DNA of 64,000 nucleotides, from NCBI GenBank assembly GCA_018257865.1, contig JAEUBA010000011.1:434001-498000 (forward strand). The letters are read 5' to 3'. This DNA is from Stereocaulon alpinum (taxonomy: Eukaryota; Ascomycota; Lecanoromycetes; Lecanorales; Stereocaulaceae). The notes under the pieces were generated by a model. That model was not told the DNA's origin and ran no database searches. It saw nothing but the letters and a program-made list of their open reading frames with translations. Below, one piece after another: positions 13,001 through 25,274 of the stretch (position 1 is the first letter of the stretch; each line of letters starts with the position of its first letter). A program made the translations under genes and the position numbers.

Positions 13001-16000
13001 ACAATGCCACCCCACTCGCTTGAGATCTGTGATGGCCTTGCCCAAAGGTCAACTTTAGAAGTCAGCTCATGGTCTATGTACATCGTGTAACTCATGGAGA
13101 GCTTGACAGAAGAGGCGCAGCGGGGTTTTCGAATCGAGGGTTGCGGCTAATGCCCTCAGAGCTCAGACGCGGGTCGCATTTCATTGGTGAGGCCTTGTCC
13201 AAAGTTAATCCAGTAGGGCAATGTATGGTGGATCTATGTCCTGCGTGTGTACTGCAATCTCTTGTTGACCAGAGGAGGCGGAGTCATCTCCATCATGCAA
13301 CTCGTACGCACGTCAGACTTTTGGCTTTTGCCCATGTCTTTAAGTCTAGCCGCAAGTCGCATGATATCGAATATGAGTCTATGGAGAATCGTCAACATCA
13401 TCGCGTGGTCGCAATATGCATTCAGCCTGAAGTATTGCGGGGCTTCTGTGAATGTAGAAGGAGGCGGTGTCCTTCGAAGCGACCTCTGCAAATTGTACCT
13501 CAGAGCGTTTGCTTTGACCGCGTACTAACACTGGGGGGCCTTGTACTTCCTTCATCTGCTATAGAGAAGCTCCTAACCAAGACAGCAAGCCATGAGACAA
13601 TTCTGTATGTCTTGTAGTTTTGTCCTCAATTCGTTCGCAAGTAGCATATAGTGTCGATGTTTGCGGTAACATGAATCTTCGTTGAGGGACTGTCATTTCG
13701 GAGATTTTTGGTGGTGGTTTTTCATACAATACATTGGATGGCGAGACATGAAACTGAGTAAATTGGTACATCTGGACGTAAGCTTCGCACTCGGCTGCCC
13801 CAAAGAGCTACAGTAGCAACATGATCACCATGGGACAGAATCTTTTGGGCGTTATCACCTCATCTCGTACTTCTAGGTGTTGCTGAGGAGTATCTATTGA
13901 AAGGTCATTGGGGGCCCACGCAGATCGTCTGCCAAATCAACGTAGACTTTCTCTACCTCGAAAGGTGCTCTCTAGGCTAGAACGCGGGTCCAGGAGGGAG
14001 TAAACCCCGTTGTGAGCTGAGACAACACACTATGCTCTGCTTGTGCGTTCCCAGCAAATTCCGCAACGCATCTGGCTGGTAGAAGTGTTGGTGGATGCAA
14101 CGAGGAGGAGAGGCAGCCGACGGCGTAGTAAGAAAGAATCAGGATTGACGTTCGGGGGTTTAACGACGAGATATCCCTGCCTCATGGTATCTTAATCATT
14201 CGAAGGGGGCGACTTCTGAGCAGCGATTCCAGAATGCATGGGTCAGCTAGCGCCGGGAGGGTCGTGGCAAGCCCAGATTAGATCGCTCGAGCCATTTCCA
14301 TGTTCCTATTTAGAAGACGAATTACGTTGTTCGCAATCGCTGTAGCTCAAAGGTGAACATGGGTGAGTAGCGTGGCGAGGAGCTTGTCAATGGTGAAACG
14401 ATGCCTGAGTGCAACAGAGATAAGCTCGTAGAAGTTGCAGTGCAGTCAGCCCTGGGAGAAGCGCTTCAAATTCCGTGGTAGCTCACCGCTTCTGTAGACT
14501 GAAACATAACCAATGAGAATTGCATCCCATTGGTGGTCGAAGCGCAGCCCCACATGCAAACTGTAGGGTCGCCTCCATGGTGTCTTCTAGAGCAGAATTC
14601 GCACTTTGGCCTCTTGGGTGGCATATGGTATAGAACCTAGCAACGAGAAGACTACGACTCTGTGGAGACTGAAGACGGGCAATGGATGCAAAATGAAAGA
14701 TTATCGAAATGGCCTTTTTTAAAACTTGTAACACCGAAGAGATATAATCTTCTAAGGTTAGCAGATCGTGTGAGTTACCGCGATCCACGCCACCTATCCC
14801 GGGGCCGGAAACTGCTCGCAAACTTCTGAAACTAGAAACAATTTTCCCTCATTAGGGCGGAGACGGAGGTATTAGATTATTGACCACAAAGGGCTCAAGC
14901 AACAGATTCGCGCACTCGCATGAGGCTCCCCGATCATGGGGAAATTACACGGACCCAAATGCGACCTATGCCAGATGCTAAGGTCATCGGATGGCGAGTT
15001 CAGGCCTCAGAGGGCCAAAAGTTTGGTAGGCGATGTCATTAGTCACCAGTCATGCGGAGAAGGTTAGAACCAATGCACAATATCGCAGTGGAGGCCCATC
15101 GTGTAATGCAAGTTGATGAAGTCTCTTCCCAGTGCATTGGCAGAGCACAATATCAGACGTACAATTGTCAGTGTATTTTTTTTGTTTCAATAGCCGACAG
15201 CGTAGGAGAATTTGGGTGGAGGAAGAAGATGTTGGATGTCTCGTAGGTGCGTCTGAAGAGGGAGGTGCGTAGGTGGACGGTAAAGGAAGTAAAGGGTAGG
15301 AGCAGCTTGCAGACAAACTTTGTGACTTGTTCCTTCTCTCTGGGGGGGTTTTAAGGTTGAGGATCGTCCCGCTAAGAGAATTTCAGGGGGGATGTATTTT
15401 TGGATGCGCCAAGAGCGGCTAGTGTTTCTCCTTGCTCCCTGCTCCCCTGGCTTCCCTTCTCCTCGCAGATCTGCACCTTGTGACCACTCGCATTCTCTGC
15501 ACAAACTCAGGAGACCCTCCCGGGCCTACCCACGCTGTTCCAATGGTCCGTCAACGGAAGCCCGATGACCCTCGGGGTCGCGTCGAGAATTCCGTACTAC
15601 GGTAGCCGTTCTTGGTGGCGGTCGACGGTACAGACCAGGATGTGCTGGCGTTGGACCAGATAGTCTGCCCTTGTGGCCCTTCGAAGGGCCACTCATGGAC
15701 TAGGATCAGGTCCTTTGGCTATCGACGTCTCCAGATCCAGATTTGGGGGTCGATCCTCGTCGCTTTTGGGGAGGTAAACGATAGCAGTGAAAAGTTGGCG
15801 TAGTCTCACAGTATGGTACTTGAAACAAGCTACACACTCTATTCCTCTTTCTTTCCCTTCCCGATTTTGCGTGGTGTTTATGTTACGCTACCGCTGCTCC
15901 GCCTCAATGGCAAGCTTGACCTAATCTTTACCCTCGCTCTACGACTAGAACAGGGTTGTGACTTTCAAAGCTACCACAGCGTCATAGAAGCAGTAAACCT

Positions 16001-16556
16001 CTTGATCAGCAACTCTTAGAGCTTTAAGCCCTATGGACCTATGACTACTCGTTGAATGTTGGGTTCCTCATGCTTGTGGCTCGAAAGCAATTGGGTTCCC
16101 CATCTCATATGTACACGAAGGAGGATATACCCGCTGCATCCCACTTGGCGCTCTTTTAGCCATTCTCCCGTCAAAGCCTCGCCAAAAACCTCCGAACCTT
16201 GAATTGATAACGAGAACATTGAAATCAACGCTCAGGTACTGCCTTATACTTTCCAGAAGCAAAGGTCGGTTAATTGATCCCGGTGGCCGTCAAGGGATCA
16301 CTTCGATCGTTGCGGATGAAAAGGTATATCATCCCTTGCTTACTTGCATCCCATACCCTTTTCATGTCCCATGCAATTTTCTCTATAAGCTCTACTGAAT
16401 CACTTCTTCGTGGTAGGGTTTTAAAATCGTCCAAGACAAACGTCGTGCAGCTCTAGAAGACGGAGCTAAATTGTCCGCCCCTGTCTCGTCCTTTACACTT
16501 TAAAGGTAAGCAGTTCATGATTTCCTGCAACTAAACGGAACTACTCCAAATCCATC
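10100..16556. other. Long stretch without a convincing gene
   Basis: About 6.5 kb in which only short, mutually overlapping frames exist on both strands and none shows a recognisable domain. The base composition is ordinary, not the very AT-rich pattern of heavily RIP-mutated DNA. The first few hundred bases are probably the leader and promoter of the Myb-like gene. A degenerate repeat with conserved ends occupies 12672-13471. Confidence 0.55.
12672..13471. repeat. Three diverged repeats with conserved ends
   Basis: The pair of motifs CGCGGGTCGCAT (12672, 13168; variant CGCAAGTCGCAT at 13351) and GGAGGCGGAGTC (12787, 13274; variant at 13460) recurs three times. The outer span is always 118-127 bp, while the DNA between has largely diverged. 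A weaker fourth copy may start near 13980. Confidence 0.6.
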
Positions 16557-16916
16557 ATGAAGCTCATCCTTGATCCAGATACCCTTATCTTGGGTTTGTT
16601 GTTCGTGTTCGGAGTGCTTCAAGTTCCCGAGACCTCCGCCCAATCAGGCAACGGGAAGTACAGGACGAGCACAATTTCCCTGGAACGAAACAACAAAGTA
16701 CCGAAAGAGAACAATATTTATCATCAAGTTTCTCTTATGATCTCCGACTCAGCGTCCAAATACAATTCACAAAAAGATTACGGTGTTGTGGACGATCTCG
16801 TTCCTCCTTACATCAGAAGGCCTCCTAGCTCATTTCCCCAGACATTACTTCCTCCACCATTATCTTCCAGCCTGCAGTCAAGCTGGATTCACTCGCCTAT
16901 TCTGAGTTGGAAGTAA
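16557..16916 (+). other. Upstream ORF in the Medusa leader (119 codons)
   Basis: An ATG-initiated frame of 119 codons begins with a hydrophobic stretch (LILGLLFVFGVL) and ends next to a good donor site (GTAAGT at 16914). It ends 224 bases before the Medusa start codon and is on the same strand. It may be a 5' leader, a uORF or a separate small exon; no homology is recognised. Confidence 0.35.
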
Positions 16917-17140
16917 GTATTACAATTTGATTCTTCTGCTCTGCTAGCGAGGCCTAAGCAGATCCATTCCAAGGAATGCGCTAAGCGATGGCCTGGTGAC
17001 AACAACACCTCCAGCGCATGGGCACGTCTGCGTTGAGGTGGGACCTTTAGACGATCTCACCCATCTTCTCTGCCGCATGCTGCCTCTAAACATAGTGGTA
17101 CAGCTGAGCGATCTATTAATTCATTGCTGAATCAGGCTCA

Positions 17141-19811
17141 ATGACTTTGCAATACCATGCTAACGGTTTCAAGCCACAGACTCGCAACTCTCCTGTCATC
17201 GTTGGCGACCACTACGAGCTGGCAGAGACTGTGGCCACAGGATACGGTAACGAGCTTCTCGGCGGCCTGCTGGCCAAGACCGACAGCCAGCCGGCTCTGG
17301 TGTCTATGTCAGGATACCAGAAGTTCCAAAATGACGAGTTGAATGGTATGTTTGAAAAACCTTAGGCATATCTTCCTACCCCAACTTAGCCTTACCCGGG
17401 CTCCCGTCACGGTCAGGCCACAAGACAGTAGGCTCTCGAGGCATTCTAGGCTGACAACAGCCCGACAGACTACTCCAATGGCAAAAGGCCATCGCAGAGC
17501 TATGCCACACTTGCCGATTACAATGCTAGTCGGCCTGTACAAGAATCAATGTACCTGACATATGCTTTACCCGGGACTGCCGACCCGGAGTTGCAGCCTC
17601 CTTCAACGGCGTATGTTCGAAATGCAGATCAGCTGGCCTACGGAGCTAGCTCCATAGATCAGTCCCGTGCTCCATATGAGGCAACAAGCTCAGTCTACAC
17701 CGGCTTTCAAGCTGGAAAGCTTCCAGAAGTTTCGTCTTACCATCCGCCACAAGGCTCCGAAGACTGCCATCTCTCCATCTACCTCGACTCGACTTTCGAC
17801 TTGCTTGTACCTTCACCACTCACCCCATACTTGATGTTTGCGACACGCCGAGTTCCAGCAACGCTCACTCGTCTCGAACTGCAGGAGAACGACGCTTACT
17901 ACAAGTATATGGTAGATGCACATGCTCCATCCTTTGCAGAAACTGGCTCGCCCAATGGACGGGTTCATTTACGACTACAACTTCAGGAGGGATCCGGAAT
18001 CGATGCAGGGTTGATCGATGTCGGTCCTTGGCTGTACGAGGATAGCAGACAAACCAAGTCTCGTACCTCACCAGATGCTAGCCGCAAGAGGAGAATGACT
18101 GGCGAGTCGCTACAACCATCCCATTTGGCCAAAAGAGGTACACCACCACGACAGCAGACAGGCGAGTCACAGCAATTTGGCTCTTGCGGATATGTGCAAG
18201 GAAGTAGCACTGCATACCCACAAGGCTTGCAGTCGGTCGACCTGAGCTCGATGCAGAGAAAGCTCACACCTTATGGCAGATCGCAAAGCCAACGATCGCT
18301 CCAGGATAACAATTCACCCATCTCATCCCATAGTTATCTGGGGAGTGTAGGTTCATCACATTCTCTCATGAGGCCTCCATCAACTCAGGCATCGGCGTGG
18401 AGTCCATACAATATGAACTATCAACCTGGAGCGAGTCCGATGTTGAGCACCCAGTCCTTCTCAACTTCAGCCACATCTCCGAATCCAGCAAATCCTCCCC
18501 TTGTTCGCGCATCAACCCTGCAAACACCATCCGGCTCGGCGTCTGCTTCTGGAACCTCGTCATCAGATGGAGCCTTCAATCCTTACGCTCACTATACCAA
18601 CAGAGCGATCATCAAGATTCGTGGAGACCTCAACACCATGCAGGACGGCTGGAGTTCAGATGAGCGGGCAGCCAAGCGACGACTTGTCCTTTTCCGAGGA
18701 GAGCAAAGTGGAAGCACCATCAATACTTACTTCAGGTCTGTCAAACCAGACGAGCGGCCTTCTTCTCATGCGGTCAGAGAGCGTCGAGTCAGCTGCATTT
18801 ATTGGGAGGAACGCGAAGAGTACTTTGTTACAAGTGTGGACACCATAGCCCTTCTTGAAACACTTGTTGGCGCACGCTTCACTGTAGAGGAAAAGAACCG
18901 CATCCGTCGCAATCTCGAAACCCACCATCCGTTGACAGTGTCAAAAGGCAAACCCGACACCGAAAGCTTCTTCAAAGTCATCATGGGATTCCCGAACCCA
19001 AAGCCCCGAAACATCGAGAAAGACGTCAAAGTGTTCCCGTGGCCAATATTAGCGCAAGCTCTGAGGAAGGTCATTAGCAAATACGTAAGTCGTTCCCGCT
19101 TACCCTTCCTCTGGCATCATTAACGGCCCGCAGTCTGCAAGCTTTGCATCCACAGCTGGCCCCCTTACAACTTCCCGCTCTCAAAGTTACGCACGAGCCC
19201 AATCTGAACACAATTCCGAGCCCTACCTCTCCTCAGGTTCCTCCACATCGTCAACTACCCGAACTCTCAAATCCGTTACTCTCTCACCACCCACTGCCAC
19301 ACCACAGGGTCTACCTCAGCATTCGCAAGCATCGTCGCTGTCCTACACCGTGCCCACGCTAGCAAGTCAATACCCGAATCATGACGCTGCAAGGCCATTA
19401 GCCCTTAATCATACAGTCCAAGCCTCCATGCCAGAATTCTCACACGCCTACACGAGCTCATCCGTTGGCCGCCGTCGCTCTAGCGATGCGAGCACCGGTA
19501 TGCTCGGATCCAGTGCTTATGTCGCAGCGACCACAAGGCCTCGCGCCAACACTTCTTTCGCAAGCCTCTACGCTACGCAGGATGCTACCATTGCCAATGA
19601 CTGGCAGCTGCCTACAGCTGGGCAACCAGTCCGCGGCTCCTGGGATTTCTCGTCATACCTTCAGCCGGATTCTAGTTCGCTCAGCCAAGACTACAGACGC
19701 GAATCCATGTCAAAAGCGGAGCAGGGCGCAGTAGTTGGTGGGTACCATAGGCAGCAGGAAGTAGCGGACCAAACCGCGTCGCAACATATCATCACATCGG
19801 GGGCCCCATGA
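17141..19811 (+). CDS. medA: Transcriptional regulator Medusa (MedA/Ren1/Acr1 family)
   Basis: Three exons (17141-17345, 17469-19084, 19134-19811) give 832 residues. The conserved core covers roughly residues 130-610: a first block around SYHPPQGSEDC and LMFATRRVPATLTRLE, a Ser/Gln/Pro-rich linker with QRKLTPYGRSQSQRSL, and a C-terminal block with YFVTSVDTI, RFTVEEKNRIRRNLE and MGFPNPKPRNIEKDVKVFPW. These motifs are characteristic of MedA, a fungal-specific regulator of conidiophore and conidium development, adhesion and virulence traits in other ascomycetes; it is thought to act in the nucleus. The last exon encodes a disordered Ser/Thr/Gln/Ala-rich tail. Start uncertainty: an in-frame stop lies shortly upstream, but CAG just before the ATG could be an acceptor for an unseen 5' exon. 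The acceptor at 17468 was chosen because it is the one that keeps frame. Confidence 0.93.
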
Positions 19812-21225
19812 TGGGAATACGCGATGTTGTTACATCCATGTCAGATCGATGACTCTTCGAATGTGACATGAGGGTGTACTCGTCGCCTCGAAGCATCATC
19901 TACAGGGGTCATGCGCCACACTTTGCCTTCGCGCTAACCTGATTGGGCACCACCATCAACCTCGACGCGCAACCACCTCCATCGTCATCATACATCTACA
20001 TTACCATGGCATCAATGTTTCCTTTTTGCTATCGCGAACATACCCTATGCGTATTTCCTTTCCCACTATTGCTTTCATTGCATGAGCGATTGGCGTCTGG
20101 TGCTAAGTGGAGCATACCTTACATACAGCCGAGGGCTTGGCATATAGATTTGGCTTTTTGTTGGCTGAAATTTGAGACGCAAGGCATTTATCATAACATC
20201 TAGAGGCAGTATCATTCGTCAATCTCTCCATCTTGTACGCCCTACTGATTAATGATTTGCATACTACTTAAGCTGAGGCTCTTTAGGTAAGCTTTGACAA
20301 ATCGTTCGGGAATCCTTCGCAACTAGAGAATGCGCCAAGCTGAGATGGGTCCAACACTGCATTTCAGCCTTGCCATCAAACCTTGGGATTCGATAGTCTG
20401 CTTGCGTACGTGTCTTTCAAGCTTGTGAGCTACATCTCGAGATCTACGCCCTAAAACGGTCGATGGCTCTAAAATTAGAAATCTATATATGAAGCAGTAC
20501 GCGGCTTTTACGATGGTGTACGCACGCCACCAAGATCAAGCCCAATCCAATACAGTGATCTGTCAGACTTCCAAGGCAGGGTTCAAGGACGCTGTAGCCT
20601 AGCTCCCTCAACTATTCGGGCTAGTCTATGGTCCCAGGTTCTCTTCAGATCGCTGTTACTGATAGTGGGGGCTAACGTTTCCATATCGCAACCGTTGTTG
20701 TGCCAAGTATGGTACCGCGCCAACTAGCGTGTTTTACTTTGTCGGGGCTCATGCCTCGAGTCCTCTTACGTTCATGCCCAGTATTCAACAAGCTGCTCGG
20801 TGTGAGGAAAGCCAGGCTTCAAGAATAAGGTTTGACCGAGTCATAGTCCCAAATGCCTACTTGCCTCTTGGATTGACTTTTGTCTACTACTGGAAGGAAG
20901 TATGCGGAGCACCGCTCCAGATGCATATCTACACGCACATGTGACTATATACATCCCAAATCTCTGCGCCTTGGCTATTGGCTGCTATCCAGCTCGCAAG
21001 CATCAGGCAAGTAGAGCCACATATTTCTAGAGTTCCTACTCTCAACCCTCCGATCACACCGAGAGACCTGGCTATTTGAGCAGATCATAGGGGTTACATT
21101 CAGCAAATCGACCCACAGCCAAAGAACGGAAGCAAGTCCTTGGCCGAACCATCCAATTCTCCTCTTCTCTTACGAATCCCTTCAAGGTATAGGTATTTAT
21201 ATTTCACAATAGAACTTCCTCCGCT
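19812..21225. other. Intergenic region after Medusa
   Basis: Holds the probable Medusa 3' untranslated region. Only short frames with no recognisable domain are seen. Confidence 0.5.
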
Positions 21226-21850
21226 CTAACCCTTCTTGTAAAGCAGATAATACACCGCTTCACTATCAAAGAACGCCTTCTTTGCCTCCCCATCGATCCC
21301 TTCGAGTCTTTGCTTCAAAACCTGCTACACCGTCGGCTCAGCGTAGATATAAACGCATAGGCAAGGGGATCAAGAGGGCTCTTGTGTCTCATCAATCCAG
21401 GAGATAGTACGATATGCCAAGCCAGAGTCATACATAGTGCACAATAAACCTTCATCGTCGATAACAAAGATGATGAACAACCACGTACTCAGACAACAGC
21501 TCCTTTTCAAAGAGCAAGCAATAGAAATGTACCGATTTTCCCCCCAGTGCCTCCCAAACCCCCGCCTGCAGACTCGACTGCATCTCAGCAATCACCGCAA
21601 AAGTGCTACGAATATCAGCTATCCCGATCTACTCCCATCTCCGAGCGCTAACACAACATATCACGCTGCCTCGTCAGTACCTCATTGGTTCTCTATCCCA
21701 GCCGCATCCTTCAGCCCCAAGCCGCAAAGTCTATCGCTGGGCCCGAAAGCGGCTCCGCCAGCGCGCCCGCGTACCCCCAGCCTCAGCCGTACCGTAACCC
21801 CCGGTTCCCCAGGCGACCGGCTCTAGGCGCTTTTCAATGGACTCCAATAG
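21226..21850 (-). pseudogene. Possible decayed gene, unknown family
   Basis: On the minus strand, protein-like segments occur one after another but in different frames. From the upstream end these include a Gly/Ala-rich part around GWGYAGALAEPLSG, then AEMQSSLQAGVWEALGG, a part around IDDEGLLCTMYDSGLAYRT, and an intact-looking C-terminus ending in EAVYYLLYKKG before TAG. At least two frame changes and stop codons separate them, and no splice sites join them cleanly. The pattern suggests a gene broken by frameshifts. A multi-intron gene cannot be excluded. Confidence 0.35.
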
Positions 21851-22345
21851 TGAGCGGTACGTTTCTTTGGTTAGGATTTTGGCTGGGAAATTGCCTCTGT
21901 GGCCTTGTTCGATTCTACGGGTTGGGGATGGGGTCGGGTGCTAGTGAGGGGTTGTACGCGGTGAGGGTGACATGGGGTGTTGAGGGGTGTGGATTTGCTG
22001 GTTGCGTTGTGGGGGGGATGGACGCGGCTGGAGGTGGAGGGGTCTCGGCTGTGAGGAGGGTAAGGAGTGAATGTGAGGCATGTGATGTATAGTGAGTGCT
22101 GGCTTGTAAGTGGGATATGTTAGAGTAGTGTAGCAGTTAAAGCTACTTTACTACCTAGTACCAGCAATCACGAAACATCACCAGAAAGCCATTATGGAGA
22201 GTTCTATATGAAGAAAACGGCATGCATCTGTCCATCATATTACGTACATCTCTCATCTGTGAGCATATCCGCATAACTATTCACCATGGCATAACAATCC
22301 TCAAAACAACCGCTTTTGATCCCCGCTCCTCCCATACCAGCCACT

Positions 22346-24205
22346 TCACTTCCAAGACTTTCCACCTCGACCCCAAGTACCCCACTCTTTCTCTACTTCA
22401 ACTTCATCCTCGGGCCGAAGAGCGCGACTTGATAATTGCGGCTTAGAAGCTTTGACGCTCTGTACGGTGCGAGTTGGTCTGGTATTTACGGAGGAAGGCT
22501 TATTCGAGGCCGAGATGCGCGTACTGCTGTGTGTTTTTACAAATTCTGATGCGTCATTGTCGTGGTATGCTTGCGCGTCGCGGGCTTGAGTGACTTCGAT
22601 GTCGCTGTCGTAGAATGCTTGCTCGTCGTTGTTTTGAGGGAATTCGATGTCGCTGTCGTAAAATGCTTTCTTGTTGCTATCCTGAATAACTTCCATGCCG
22701 CTGTCCTGGGCTTGTCCACCAACGGGCTTTGGAGCAGCTCTACGTCCTTGGTCAGAATTGGGCTCGCTGCTAGTTGGCGTGAGGATGATCCCGGGTTGGC
22801 TGAGGTGCTTATCGAATGATGTAGTGAGTCGTTTCGCAGGTGCTTTTGCGTATGATTTGGAATCTCCGGATTTCTGGCTTTTCGCTGTTGGAGGATCCGT
22901 AGCGTTAATGCGATCAGGGTAGACGATAGGATGTGGAAATTTGCTATAATAGGCTGCTGTAGTCCCTCCAACATTGTTCGATTTGGGTCGACCTGAGCTC
23001 AATACTGGAATGGTCTTTTGCTTGGCGTGGGTCACAGGCATAATATCACTCGTGGAAGCGGTAGAAGTATCACAAGAATCTGTGTAGGCGATAGGCTTTG
23101 GTTCTAGGGGTAGATTCATTGCAGTTGTAGGCTGGACTTCGTTCACTTGCTGAGCGTACTCTGCAAAGGACATGTTCGTCACAGCTGCAAGCTGTGCTTT
23201 GAGCATTCGTTCGGTCACTTTGACATGGTGGATGTAGTCTGCGTATGTGATACCGTCATGAGCAATGCTGTCCTTACTCACTTGGAGAGTCACACCACTA
23301 GAATGACCGTTTTCGAGCGGGTAACGAACATGTGTTGAGCTGGATTGAATGCCACGAACAGGAGGTTGGAGGCCGTCATCTGAGTCTGAGCCTGCTGCTT
23401 TCTCGGCGCAGGTGGCGTTCGGCTGAGTATCCGCATGTACCAGGATGATCTTCGGGTCATCGTGATTGGTGTCTTTTGTCGTAGATTCGCCGACTTCTTC
23501 ACAAGCCTTGGTCTCATTCACGGCTTGTAAGCGGCTCTTGCGCTCTTCACCAGTGGTCCTTACATCTGGACCATCATCATTTGGCACATCGGTGGCTGTT
23601 TCAACAGCCTCATGCTCGGCGTGTTTGTCTGTCATCGGAGGAACTCGACGTTCATCTTCTGGACAAGCATCAACCGATCCGAAGGTATATGTCACTTTAC
23701 ATATTGGACAGACTCCTGAATCATCGACAAAATGCAGATCTCGGACAGCAGGAGGGGAAGTCGGTCCAGTGCGGAGTCGACATATGCCAGCAGCGAGTTG
23801 ATCTCCTGGACGCTGATCGATTCCGAATCTAGACTGAGGGTCGGTAACGCTGCCACATCCCATGCCTGCATGCATGTGATGATCACAACCATCGCTGGCA
23901 ACCTGATATGCAAGGGAACCATAATCTAGTTGATTAAGGGAAGTCGTGTGGGCTGTTGATGGATGCTGGTGCGGATTTTGTAGGCGAGGCTGGTCGAGAG
24001 GTCGCTGTCGGTGATCTATTAGGGGCTGTGGATATATTGGACGAGGACCCCGATGAGGCGGCTGCAGGCTATACCGCTCATGCATGTGACGATCACGAAG
24101 ATGTTCTTCGAAAGATCTTGAGCCCATCACACTTGGTGTTGGATGTGCTGGACACGAGCCATAGCAACCATAGTTGCCAAAGCTACCGTAGTTGATGTAC
24201 GCCAT
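22346..24205 (-). CDS. Intronless 619-residue disordered protein
   Basis: A single open frame with an ATG start. The N-terminus is Tyr/Gly/His/Pro-rich (MAYINYGSFGNYGCYG), and one CPIC pair sits near residue 166, too few cysteines for a classic zinc finger. The middle is acidic and Thr/Ser-rich. Near the C-terminus a short unit centred on AFYDSDIE is repeated about three times (with EAFY/AYHD variants), then a basic tail ends in WGRGGKSWK. No signal peptide or membrane segment is seen. The family is not recognised; it is probably lineage-specific. Confidence 0.7.
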   Translation of the reverse strand: MAYINYGSFGNYGCYGSCPAHPTPSVMGSRSFEEHLRDRHMHERYSLQPPHRGPRPIYPQPLIDHRQRPLDQPRLQNPHQHPSTAHTTSLNQLDYGSLAYQVASDGCDHHMHAGMGCGSVTDPQSRFGIDQRPGDQLAAGICRLRTGPTSPPAVRDLHFVDDSGVCPICKVTYTFGSVDACPEDERRVPPMTDKHAEHEAVETATDVPNDDGPDVRTTGEERKSRLQAVNETKACEEVGESTTKDTNHDDPKIILVHADTQPNATCAEKAAGSDSDDGLQPPVRGIQSSSTHVRYPLENGHSSGVTLQVSKDSIAHDGITYADYIHHVKVTERMLKAQLAAVTNMSFAEYAQQVNEVQPTTAMNLPLEPKPIAYTDSCDTSTASTSDIMPVTHAKQKTIPVLSSGRPKSNNVGGTTAAYYSKFPHPIVYPDRINATDPPTAKSQKSGDSKSYAKAPAKRLTTSFDKHLSQPGIILTPTSSEPNSDQGRRAAPKPVGGQAQDSGMEVIQDSNKKAFYDSDIEFPQNNDEQAFYDSDIEVTQARDAQAYHDNDASEFVKTHSSTRISASNKPSSVNTRPTRTVQSVKASKPQLSSRALRPEDEVEVEKEWGTWGRGGKSWK

Positions 24206-25274
24206 CGCTAACTATCAGAAGAGGAGAGCTGTGTTGAAGACGGAGCTTTGGTGATTCGATAGTCCCGTGGATGGAATTGATTGATAGCCTATTGCAATTT
24301 GATCTTAATCCAACAGAGTCAAGGCAGAGATGCTTCGAAGGTAAGCCTTTTTTTGATATTGCTCTAGAGATGAAGGTGTGGATGTTTCAGATGTGCTCAG
24401 GATATGAAGAAGTTTGAACGAAGGATAGGGAGGTTGTGGATGACACGGGAAGACAACAGCAAAGAGTGAAAAGGTTTAATGGCTCCACGTACCGTGGGTA
24501 GTGACGGACATCGCGTGTCGTCTACCCCGCTATCTATCCCAGTTGTTACGCAGTCACTCACTCGCCTCTAAGACGTGCTGAAAAGGATCGTCGATCTTGT
24601 GGGCGAGCAGGGTATTGATCTGCATCATACCATTGCCTAGACATCATGACTACAAACCAGTTCTACGTACAGCTCAATCTCCCCAAAGTTCAAAGGTTCA
24701 TTCAAGAATTGGGCCAAGCATCGTATATCAATCCCGGCTTCTTCGCCGAAGCCGCCGAGCGTTCCACCAAGGAAAAGTCTCGTCGGAATGATTGAGATCT
24801 TGCCGGAGTGTGTTAAAGCACAAGAAGCTCTGAGAACTTGGCATGGACACTCGTTCCGAAGGCATGGAACTCGGACACGAGAGCACGAAAGACGTTTGTT
24901 GGTCCTAACGTAAGATGCTGGAAGTTGTCGTCACACGGTGTCTATGGTGGATGCCGAAGGCTGTGGATTAGTAATCCACTTTTGGTACGAAGAGACGAAT
25001 TCATAGGGTACTATGGGCATTGGTGAGTATCTCTTTGACTCGGAAGAAAGAAAGGCTGTATGATATCACCCTCGTTGGTACAGCTGAGTGCATCTATCGA
25101 GTTTTCCTTGCCGGGACAGTCAAATCCCTATCACTAGTCCCATCTTTCCTCTAAGATTGACTTCTAGCGAACCACCCATGATGTGGCACTGGACGCATGC
25201 TAGCTCAACACTCTATACAATTTACTGTCCGTTCGCCTGATGCTGTGAAAATTGTTTCGCACTCCGATTTCTTT
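24206..25274. other. Intergenic region
   Basis: The upstream part is the promoter side of the 619-residue gene. No convincing frame or repeat was seen. Confidence 0.45.

Noticed and set aside
12667..13617. Frames of 142 and 182 codons within the gene-free stretch
   Set aside because: They run through the diverged repeats on opposite strands and show no protein-like composition or known motif.
21685..22092. 135-codon Gly-rich plus-strand frame
   Set aside because: It overlaps the decayed minus-strand remnant and has biased composition from G-rich DNA.
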